64,000 bases of DNA from Anniella stebbinsi (taxonomy: Eukaryota; Chordata; Lepidosauria; Squamata; Anniellidae), in NCBI GenBank assembly GCA_029215795.1, contig JARDYH010000002.1, positions 47,910,001-47,974,000 of the forward strand. The letters are read 5' to 3'. A program made the position numbers and the translations under genes. Below the pieces are notes generated by a model that worked only from the letters and a program-made list of their open reading frames with translations, made no database searches and was not told the origin of the DNA. This document shows positions 42,401-54,400 of the stretch, one piece after another (position 1 is the stretch's first letter; every line of letters starts with the position of its first letter).

Positions 42401-45400
42401 TAGCTTCCATAACCGGATTAGTGTTAACAGTAACAACATAGAAGCCTTGTTTTCCAGTAACAGTTACCACAAATTACAACCTTTCTTGTTCTATTTCCTT
42501 TCAATAAAATCTTTCATATCTTCATTTACGATAACTGTACCTCTGACCTCTTCGTGCTTAATGACCAGCTACCTTAGTTAAAAAGGATTTGTGAAATAAG
42601 GGGGCGTAGTTTTGTGGTGGTAGTGGAAGGGGATGTATTAGTGGTGGTAGGATAAGCTAGTGGAGAGGGCTATTTCCCATAGGCTCCATCACTCCAGACA
42701 TTCACACTGTACTTGTGGATGCCAAGGGGAGAGGCTAATCAGCCTGTCGTGACTCTGGCTAACTCTCCAAGCTTCTGCTCACGACTTTAGGCACACTGAT
42801 ACACAACAATAACAGTGGGATTTCTTTTATTGTAAATCACATGGAATTCAAAGCATGACGGTTTCATTTCTGCAATCACACACTTGAAGCTGAATACGGA
42901 CCACACAGCTTTCAGGTAGAACGGCTTAATGAGAACAGCACTCACTCAGGGGTAGACATTTAGAGATTAACCCTAGTCCTTAGAGGGCAGGAGCGGCCAC
43001 ACTGCACTGGAATCCTCTGGAACATAGGGACACTCACGGAAAGCCTCCAGACAGAAGGTAAGACTATCTTGAACTAAATCAGACTCAGCCTGTCAGAGAA
43101 CGCTGAGCAGATCACCAAAGCAAGACGTCAGGAACTGAACCTCTTCGACCTAGAGAGCCTTCCCAATTCACGTAGCTTTAGCTCTGAGGAAGGTCCTCTC
43201 ACAGGTCCCAAACACACAGAATTGTAGAACAGCAACAATCAGCTTCTGCCTCCCTCTGCCCGTAACTTTGGCTCCATGGAGGGAGACAGCAGGCTATAGA
43301 ACACGAATCCAGAACAGTAATCACAAGTCCAAATCTATGAAAAGCTACAGTGCACTTTTCATGGCATAGTTCGTAGAAGTTCCAAGTCTAAACAGCAACA
43401 GAACATGTACAGAGTGCCTCATACAATTCTAAATCAGATAGAAACTTACAACAGCAGAGTAGCACACAAGCAGCAAGAGGTTTGACGAGATAATTCCTAG
43501 CAAAGGAATTACTCTCAGGACAAAGGTAATATAGTGTGGAGGCTGGGCAATTCTAAGCTACTTTGATAGACAGGGCTTCAGGCCTGTAATCTAAACTCAC
43601 GTGCCAACAGGGCGGCACGGTTCAACCTCTTCTGATGACGCCACAGTGTGAGGAAGATAGCCCCCACCTTTGCAAAACATAGTTTAATTCCCAGAGAACT
43701 TTCAAGGCCTTCGGCCTACCATTTGAGATAAGCACATAACAGAGAAGCAGAGATACATTTTCTCATGACAAATTGCCAAGTCTTCAGTCCACAATTCACA
43801 GGGCCAGCCCTGTGAATTGTCTACGAAGCACCTGACACCCAACACAGCCCATGTGCTGTCAGGTGACGGGCTAATCAGTGCATCCCAGTTTGGTCTACAT
43901 GTGGCCAATAACTTGTGCTGGTGGCTTTTAATAAAACAAAATGTTTGCCTCTACCATTAGTCTGACAGTCTTTATACAACATTGGACAATACAACTGGCT
44001 TGTATTTTGGATCACATATTACGATGCAGGAAGTTTTCAGGATCTTTAGACAATTTAAATGCAGAATTAAGATCATGTATTTGATTTGTCTGGTGCATCT
44101 GGAAGCATCTGAACAAACCATCCCAGCATCAGGGAAAATGTGTAGTTTTGTTTTCCCCTGTTTTCTTTGTCAGAAATGCAGTAATTATAACGCTCTGAAT
44201 AGTTGTTGGAAGCGTTAATTTAATGTTGCTTTCTTTCCAGGACACGAGTGGAACAGTAGCTGGTTATGAGGTACCTCCACCAGATAATGTTCTGAAGCTG
44301 CCAGTTGCTCGAAGGGCAGGGACGTTTGGATTAGTGAATCTGTACTGGGAAGCCACACCTAGCACTGCTAGCCTGGAAGACTTTGCACCATCATTTGGGA
44401 ACCTTACGTTTGCTGATGGACAAGTATGCGGTTGCAAAAATCCACACACCTTTTTTTAATCATCTTGGAGGCCTGTTTCTGTATTTTCACGCTTTGTTCC
44501 TCACATAGTGGTTGCAGTTAATCATGTGAAAGCCCCATCACTTGCTCCCTTTCACTATGCTCCCTTTTTATAAACCACATTCAGCACAATCCTGTGCATA
44601 TCTATTAAAAAGTAAGCTTCATTGAGTCCAATGGGCCTCACTCCCAGGTAAGCATGTATACTAGGGGCAATATCCAGTCCTTCTGGTGCAGTAGCAGGAC
44701 CCACCACAAGCGCAATGGGGAGCTAGCATTTCTAGAAGTGGCTGGAAAGAGCATAAACCCTTGTTTCCCCAAAGGGGCAGTTTGGCTGAGCTTGCAGAAG
44801 GGAGCGCCGCTGACCTGCCCCATTCCGGAAAAAGCATTTCCACTTATTTCCAGAGTTGCGGTAGGAAGCGCTAGTTCTTGTTGCGCTAGTGCGGGTCCTA
44901 CGTGTGCAATGGAACTAGTGGAGGCACAGCGGGAATATTGGATACTGCTGTAGGATTGCCACCTCAAGCAGTTACCTATGACAATACGTGTGGCAAAATG
45001 AAGGAGCCGTTTGAATCCACCCAGAATCCTTTGCTTGTTTTGTTAAGCACTTGTATTCACCGCTTTTCATTCCTCATGCTGAGATTCACATGGAATAAAG
45101 AATTCAGGGCTCCTTCATGTCACCAGTCCCATGGATTCGCACCTTGGAGAGCTCCTTAGAGTTCTGACTGGTTCTGACCGAAACCCGGAGTGAATTCATT
45201 GCCTCACTGGCATGGGAGCCACCAGCCTCCAGTAAACCACACCGAACTCAGTGAGGATTACATTGCATAGATTTGCAGAGGAGTGAAAGGGGTTGGAAGG
45301 GTATTAGATACACTTATAGCTTCTGCAGCACATGCTTAATGAATGGGCTCATGCTGGTCCCCTACTTCCCCCCTGCAGCTCCCTTCTCAGGTAGGGTTCG

Positions 45401-48400
45401 GTGAAGCATCAGCAGGGCAGTGTGGAAGCCCAGGCAAGTGCACAATTGGTACTGGGCTCAGAAGTCAGTATTCTGAAAATGTCAATTTCATTAAAAACAA
45501 CAACAACAAAAAAATAAATCTATAGCACTTAGGACAGTCAAGATAAGCCTGAAAGTGTGCAGGTAATGCCTTCCAGTCCAAAGGATGGCTCAGCAAGACT
45601 TCCAGTGGTCATCGGTTAGGGCTTCAGGGCCCTGCATATGAGTAGGAGAAGCAGGAAAATTGTACCCCAAAAGCAAAAATAATTTTATATGGGTTTCCAA
45701 ATTCATTATTTAAGCACATCCAGTCCTTGGTATCCGCTATGACTTGATTTTGTAGGACTACCAGAAAAAATATTCCGTTTCCCTTGGGTGATTTTCCCTG
45801 CTGTGTTCCTTAATTCACAGCAAAAGTTTCAAATAAAATTGGGGAACACTGTGATGCAGAAAGCACTTGGAATACAGTTCCAGGACTCCTTCCTGCCTCT
45901 CGAAGTGATCCTGTAACAGTTTTTTAGATTAATAATAAGCATTTGTTCCACATTTCAGAAAAAACTGATGCCCTTTTGTATTCAGGGATATAGTTAAGTA
46001 ATTTTAGACTTGGGACTAAATGGTTTTAAAGCCCCCCCCCCCCCCCCGATGGTCACACCTATGTGTTAGGACTCTCCTGCTCATTCTGTTGAGTTGTTGA
46101 GTGGGCCCTGGACCTTTGCCCCAAAGCCCTGAGGGTGCCATTGTCTGCACTGAGCTCATCAAGACCTAATGGAGAGGATGGTGAAGAGGCTATTGTGTAA
46201 ATGTGTTTTAAGGTAGTTGCTTAATTATTGGTTTTTAATGAGATTTGATAAACCGGTCTAATGTTCTTCCTTTCCGAAGAGGAGTGATCTTGTCTGGTGC
46301 GTACGTTTTTCCCCTGTCTTAGGTTAGAAACCTCTCTAGAGTTCATGTCCACTTTAAAATAAATAAATCTGCAGTCTATTCCATTTCACAAATTGTAATC
46401 ATTTAAGTTTCTTGAATTTCAAGATGCTGCTCATAACAATGCATTTCACTGTTTCCATTGTGTGCTTTTTTTGTTGTTTTTACAGGTGGCAGGAGTGATA
46501 GAGATCACCATCGTAGATGATGACATTATTGAATTTTCAGAGATGTTTAGTGTCACCTTACTTAGAGTGACAGGTGGTGCCAGATTAGGAGAGGACATGC
46601 AGGTGACTGTCGCTATTCCACCAAATGACTCTCCTGTTGGCGTATTTGGGTTTGAAGAAAAGCATGTAAGTGTGACCAGGATAGTTCATGTGGGAATATG
46701 CCTGTGGCTGTGTGGTTATTCAATCCACAATTCCTTAAAAATCTATAGCTCAAGGTTTTGATTAAATGTTTATCTAAACTGGGGAAGGCAATGTGGAGAT
46801 CTGGGAACCATTTTTGTATGTGGGTTCTCCCTGGGGCCAAACTAGAGGGGATATTTTTTTTTAAAAAAAAATTCACTGGTTGCTCAGTAGTGCCAAAAGG
46901 ATTAAATTTAGCTTGTTTGCAAGTGCTCTTTTAGCACTCTGTAGCTGCTATGGAGCCTCATTTTGTTTGTTATTTTTTTAAAAAAAATTGGGGGCGCAGG
47001 GGGAGCTGCACAGGGGGAGAACTCCATGCATCCGATGGGTCACATGTTGCACACCCCTGATCTAAACAAAATAGGCAGTATACTTGCTTTTCAGTATCAC
47101 ATCCCTCCCCCCCCCCCATTCTGAAATACTCTCCCCAGAGAGGTCTGCCTGGTGTCTACTTCGTTATCATTTCAATGCCAGGCAGAGTTTTTTTGTTCTC
47201 TCAGATCTTTTAATCCTCTGTCTTTTCTGCATCATTTTATCCTTATGTATTTTGTTTTTTCCCCCTTCTTTTTTTCTGATGCCTGTTTTAGCTTCTGTTT
47301 AGCTTTTAATTGATTATTTTATTGGGCTGTTTGATTTTTAATGTGGATTTTGGAATTCATGTTATTTTATGTTGCATTGAGAGCTTTTAGCTATAGGGTG
47401 ACTAATACATTTTAGAAATAAACCATGAATTCTTTTTTTTTAAGAGATATCAACTGTAAGGAATGTATTGTACACCAAAGCTAAATATGGGTTTTGAAAT
47501 GGGAGGTAGTTCTCCACAAGAAGGTAGAGGTTAGGAGAGATGTGAGCTCCTTCAGCCCAATGTTGACACGTGTTTTGAGTAAAGTGGAAGGTGGATTGAT
47601 AAGTTGTTCTACCAGTCAGGGCAACATACAAGATGTGCACTCTCCTTTATTCTTTGTCTTGTTCTTCTGATGGGTGCAGAGGCAATATGGCCATCCTTTA
47701 ATATATTTTATTGGTCGTTGTCATCTTTTTAAAAAAACTTTCATCAAGGATCTTTTTTTCGGAACTATAAATCAAGGGTGGGCAACTTGGGGTCCTGCAG
47801 ATGTTTTGTCCTACAATTCCCACGATCCCTTGCCATTGATTATGCAGGCTAGGGCTGATGGGAATTATAGGAAGTCTGGAAGGCCTGAAGTTGCCCATCC
47901 TAGCCGTAAATGGACCTGAAAGCAAAACTACATCCTCTTCCACCATTGTCATGTGTAGTATGTATAACACCCCATGTTCTGATGTCATCAGGTTGTGCAA
48001 TCCCCTTATTTTTTATTTATTTATTTATTTCATTTCTAACCCGCCTCTCCATCTAGATCGAGGCGGGGAACAACACCAAATATAAATATAAAACAATAAA
48101 ATAGATAAACCGTTAAAACAGATAAAAACAAATACATTATTAAAAACATCTTAAAATTAAACTGGATAGGCCATTACCCTTGCCAATGACATGGAATGTA
48201 GGTGGAGAGATGCAAAATATGATGACATTACAACAGTGGGTTAGTTTTAGTACATGTTGTTAAAGGAGAACTCAACACAGTGCTGCAATGTTTGATAGTA
48301 GGCCCTTTTTCACTCTGAGGGACCCTATCTCTCATTGATAATGGCTCCTTCTGGCCCAAAGGTGACAAAATGTGTCACATTGGGGCAACTTAAGCTGTTT

Positions 48401-51397
48401 TCATTTTTCTTAGACAGGCTGCCTGCATATAGTTCCAATTATTTCCCCCCCCCCCCCAACCAGAATTCAAAATTGCTTCTTTGGCTTTTATTTATTCCAC
48501 TGATATAATCCAATGCCTGATTAATCTATTGAATTTCTTCCTTCCTTATATAGTTCTTTTGTGCAGACAGCTTTATTGTCAAAGTGGCACATATAAGCTG
48601 GTTTTAATACCGGAGATAAGATGTTATTTGTTGTCAGGATATTAAGACAAGCATGTTTCAGATCATCCTCAGGTCTGTGGTTGCTAGGAGACTGTTGCAC
48701 AGGAAGGACACTAGGTTGTGTCCACATGAAGCTGTCTCTGGTACATGTTGAGCTGGTTTCTAATTCTTTGGGGAACTGTAATAAATAGATTTGGACGCAA
48801 TTACTATTTCAGATACTACAAGGAGAAAAGTTGAGTAGTTTCCACAAATGTAATAATATTGCTATGGATGCTCTGTTGAACCAATTATATTGTGTATGTT
48901 TCCCACTTGAGGATATGAAAGAAACAGGAAGCATGAGTCAGCAATCAGAATTTTGAGTGTAGGGGGAAGAGAGGCTTTAGTCTCAATCCAGTAACACTGA
49001 CGCCTCCACAGAAGTAGGTTTCTGCCTGCCTGCAATTCCTGGCACTTGGTCTGTGCATCTAACATTATGAGCTGGACTGGCAGATAGGGAACACCATGTG
49101 TGATATTGAAAGGATGATCAGTGCTGCCCTCTTCGATGGCACCAATTACCTCCTTATCCCTCCTTATCCGGCATGAACAACAGTCACGACACAGTGCCAG
49201 GGCATTTCTCTAAATAGTTTCAGGTTTTGTTGTTTTAGGTATCAGTGAAGGAACCCCAGTCAATTGATGATCCTGCTGGAGATGTCTTTCTGACTGTAAG
49301 TCGGAGTCAAGGTGGCCAGGGAGAAGTTCGGCTTATTTGGATTCTGGAGGAGGCAGCTAAGTATGAACTCACGCCTCTCAATGGAACGCTTCTGTTTGCT
49401 GAGGTACACCCATTGCTTGCTAGTATTTCCTTTTTCTTTCATGCTTACATATGTATTTATTGTCTGTCTGAAGGTCATGGAAGGTAAAAGCCATCCTTCT
49501 GTTTGTACTCTTAAACATGAATAAGTACTCCTGAATGCTGTCCGATGTACTCATAGAGACACTTTCTTGTTGTGTTGGCCGATCCTAATGTCATGCATTT
49601 GCACATGACTCCAAATGTAGGAAGATTTCTTCAAGATCATTTCTGAGATGATGAGATATATCTGGCTTTAGGCTTTAATGTGGCCAGAGAAGGGCTCTCA
49701 GCTTCCTATCTCAATGTTGCTGTGAGCCATGAATCCTTGCTGCTTCTCTTTAGGTGTCCAGTTCATGGATTCATAATTAAGTGCCTTCTGCTTGACAAAG
49801 TAGCCTGCTGAGAGACTAAATCTTCCTTGACAGAGGAAGCTTAAAACTCTTTAATTATTTGTCTGGTAAAAATAGTAATTTGTTTAGAAAAGAAGAGAAG
49901 TTTTCCTCTGTCAAAGTATCAAGTGACAACTTTAAGATGAACCATTTTCCATTCTGTTCTAATGCAGACGGAATCCCAGAAAACCATAGTTTTGCAAGCA
50001 ATTCAAGATGGTCTGTTGGAAGGCAATGAAACTTATACAATTCAGCTGGTGTCTACTGATAACACAGAGATCTCACCGATAAATGGTAAATGCATGCACA
50101 ATTTTTAGGCAGCACCCAAATATAACCAATGTTTGAATTATAGGTTGGCCAGAGAGGGTGCAGTCACCTTTACTATTCTGGCATGTCTCATAATTGTTGT
50201 CTTTAGAAGGTTACAGGATGGATGGCATTATCAAGACAAAACTGGGGGAAATTAGGGAGTGGGACATGAATTTCATTAAGCCCCCCCTTAGCTTTCCGTA
50301 CATAATTTGAGCATAAAAGATTGCCTTGTGCTATTTCTGATTGTTATAGCATGTAGATAGTCTGTTAATCTTTCTTAAGTAGGGTTTTACTGACTAGTAA
50401 AGTACAGTGTTTATGAGACTTTTGAAAATGTTTGGTGGTCAAGGTGGTCTTTGAACTTAAAATGCAGAATGTTGTCTGAACATTCACACCAACTTTCATT
50501 CTGGTATCTCAGTCTTCAAGGGAGAAATCACATTGTGTTGTATTTAATTTCTTTCCTGGTGCCTTTGAAAGCAGGTGTAAGAGTACAAAATGTAAAATTA
50601 TGACCTGAACATGTGAAACAATTTTCTTTCTAAAATGTCACTGCTCCCCAGAGTACAAACAAAGCGGCAAATTTACAAACTGTTAAACTCTCAAGGCCTC
50701 ACATTCTTCCAAGCCAATTAATATACAGTTATTGAACAAGTGGTGATAAAAGGAGTGCTTTATAATATAATATCAGATACAATGGTATTTAGCTATGGTA
50801 AATTGCTAATTGGCATTCGTCAGATATTTGCTGTGATGATACTGAGCAATATAATGAGAACTCATTTATGTCCTGATGGCCAGGCAAAAATATATTTCCC
50901 TTTCCGTATTTGCAAAACACCTTGATTTTAATCCCCCCTCACACACAAGAGGGCTAAAGATTTGTCAGTTATGTCAACAAGCTTATTTAATCAGCAAAGT
51001 TCTTTGTATTGACAGGTATGGCAACAATCACTATATTGGGAGACAGAGGAGCTTCTGGGGTTGTTGGAATAGCTTCATCATCTGCTCATATTCTGATTGG
51101 GGAACCCACAGGAAAGTATAATGGGTCTGCTTTTATTGGGTAGGCATTTCATCGAGCTTTCTACCTTTGTTGTAAATTAGTTGTGATCTTTAATCATGTG
51201 TAAATATTTATTTGCCAAGAAGAAAATCCCATCATTATTTAAGACATGCTTGGTAACAATTGACAGCTTTGAGATTATTTTTAATGCAAAATGATGTTTT
51301 TAAAGCATTTTATGGTCTCATCTGTAGAGATGCTGCATAATTCTAATAGTTCTGATTCATGTAATAGGGTGCTAGAATCAATGCCTCTGAAAATAAG

Positions 51398-51429
<32 letters not shown>

Positions 51430-54400
51430 GCTTTTGTTTTCAAAATGTTGGATTTCTATCTAGAATATATTTCAAATAAGATCCCTACCATCCGGAGAAA
51501 GAGATGGACTTAGTTAATATCTTAATTCATTGGAGAACCAGAGTGGGATAGTGGCTAGAGTTTCAGACTGGGAGTCCGGCTTCTAGTCCCACTAGGCCAT
51601 GGAAACTCACTGGGTAACTTTGGGTCAGTCACAGACTTTCAGCCCAGCCTACCTCCCAGGGTTGTTGTTGTGAGGATAAAAACTGAGAGGAAGATGGTTC
51701 CTTGGAGGAAAAAAAGGTGGGATATAAGTATAAAAATGAATAAAATGAATGAATAAATTACCGGAGGAGGCTTCACTTCTATTTTCAATGAGCTGGGGAA
51801 ATTTCAGAGTCCTTCCAGATGCTAATGTACTCCAACGATCATTGGATTTTGATGGGTGGCCAGCATACTGGTCTGCCAGCACCACACACTAAATGTCAAG
51901 TGTGCTGATTTCTTTACAGCAGCCTCCCCCAAGTTGGTACCTATGATGTCACCAGCCTGTGACACTGTCAACAACCTCTATTATTCTGCCACCACCCCCT
52001 TCCTTTTAAAAGGGAACTTTAAACCATTTGTGTGTGTGTGTGTGTGTGTGTGTGTAGAACACAAACCTTTGGCAACAAATAAGACCGAGAAAAGCATGAA
52101 TTAAAAATAACAAAACCATACTGAAAACCTTAATTACAAGAATAAGGATGTTTTACTACAACTTAAGTTTCATGGTGTTAAAATAAAGATGCCTCCCTCC
52201 ACCTCCCAGGGAAATCTAACCACTCCCCAAATCTATAGCCTAGATTCCCTAATCCTACTCCTCTGAAAGCCAGTCCTTATCTACCTCACAAAGAAAACCC
52301 AGCACCAGTTATACTCTCTCTCACGCTCAGCTGAAAATGGAACAGCCAATCAGATGACACCATTCAAACACTCAACATTCGAACTCCCCTTCCCCCCAAC
52401 TTACCATTGCCTGTAATAGAAAGGATTTCTTAAAGCAGATCAAGCCCACAATCAGATATTCAAACAACAAAATAAAATACCATTTCATCACAGTGCCCTG
52501 CAGAGTTTTTTAGACTACAACTCCCGGCATTCCTGACCATTTTGCATGCTGCCTGGGGCTGATGGAAGTCCCAAACATTGGGAAGGCACCAGCTTGGGGA
52601 AGCCTGCTCTACAAAATGCTGCTAGACTAAATGCATGTCTAGAATCAACTAGGTATGGACGGCGGTCAATTACAGTTTATCTCAGTTCTCATTTTTCCAA
52701 TATTTAATTTGGTTCATCCCAAAATTTTAGTCTTAAATTTGGTTCATCCTCAAGTTTGAATTTTTAAAAAAAGTTTGCATGAAAATTCATAAGGATTTTT
52801 GTGCACATTTCTATGAATATATGCATTTTTTGCATGACATACACATTTTCTGCAAACAATTTTCCTAATATAATGCCTTTTTGAATGTTATTTCCCCAAT
52901 ATATACATTTCTGTGTGCGTTTTTGATTGGGCATCTCCATTGCAAACTTCAGAGAAATGTGAGTTTCTAAGTATAAATGAGTTTTGGTTTGCATAGTAAT
53001 TGAAAAGCACAAAACTAGTAAGTTTGCTTTAAAATTAAAATGTGAACTGAATGGATTTCAGTACATACTTGTTTGTCCGCTCAGAAGAACAGTAATCATT
53101 TTCTGCAGCCTTCTTTGAGAAAAGAAATCTGCCTAGGATTGACTGCAGTGTTTGTCCTACTTAAAGGTGAATCCAATCCATGAAAGCAAACTTGAAACAT
53201 GACCATCTGCCTGTTGTTGTCTGCAGCATAGAACGTGGGCCAGGGATTTTTGGAGAGGTCACCATCTCCTGGAATATAACACCACCTGATCAGAAGGAAT
53301 TTGCTGAGATATCAGGGACTTTGACCATGAGAGACCAGCAGTCGGCTGGTGTTGTACTATTACAGGTAAGAACTATAGAATGAGAGGTTTAACCGAGAAT
53401 CCTGTCATCCAGTTATGCAGAAGTGCAGAGATAAGCTGCCACTATGTCAACACAATGTCCACCATAACCTGTGCAGGCTCAGCTAAAGAAGAGAGAGGAA
53501 AACACAAGACTCAGAAAATCCCCAAACGGTGCAAAAACAAAAGCCATGGCCACCAATTCAGGGCTGTATCTGTGGCATGCCACTCACACAAAATGAGCCA
53601 ATGAACTCATGATGATGGAGACACCCACCTGCATCACAACACACACAATGGTGGTATTACACACTCCACTCCACAAACTACAGCACCACAGACAGTAACA
53701 ACCCCACTACTGCGAGTCCCAGAGACATCTCTGCAGGCAGGGCTTTGAATCCCCCTTATGCCTATGGTTTGAAGTACAACACCCAAAACGAAGGAAGAAG
53801 AAGAGTCCACACAATATAGCAGCTTGGGCAGAAGGCTTGCAGAGCACACACACAACCCTCCTGGGACCCACCAAGGGAGCAAATGATGCTTTTGCCAAAC
53901 AGCCAAAGAGGAAGACCCAGGACACACAACAAGGGGGCACACATAGAGACTTCATAGACCATAGGGTAGGGAAATGGGAGATGTGAGTTCCATCCCCACC
54001 AGGGGGAAGGGGAAAATGCCACCACTCAGTTGTGCATGCCATAACCAGACTTGTCAAAGGCAAAAGTAAGGAAGCTCCATGGATTCAAACCCATGCTGCA
54101 AACACCACAGAGCAGCTCCTTAACCATTCAGTCACAGCAGCAGGCCGTAATCAGACACATCATGGTGCATTTGTCTTCCCCCTGCCTCAAGTCCCAGTCA
54201 TATATACCAAGAGCACAAGGTCTGGAGGAGAACAGCGCTGGTCACAGATGCATGAGTGATCAGTGTTCAAATCCAGGGTACAGCCTCATGCTAGAAATGG
54301 AGGGGAGCCCCCTTGGCCCCCCACCAAGCAGAGCTGAGCCAACCAGGAGGAGAATTGCAATAGGCTAACCAGTGCTCTTAGTCCACTGGTCCCCCTGGCA

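Noticed and set aside
53634..54063. Overlapping minus-strand frames of 87-118 codons with Cys/Trp-rich sequence
   Set aside because: Three frames are open at once in a CA-rich block, which points to composition rather than coding.
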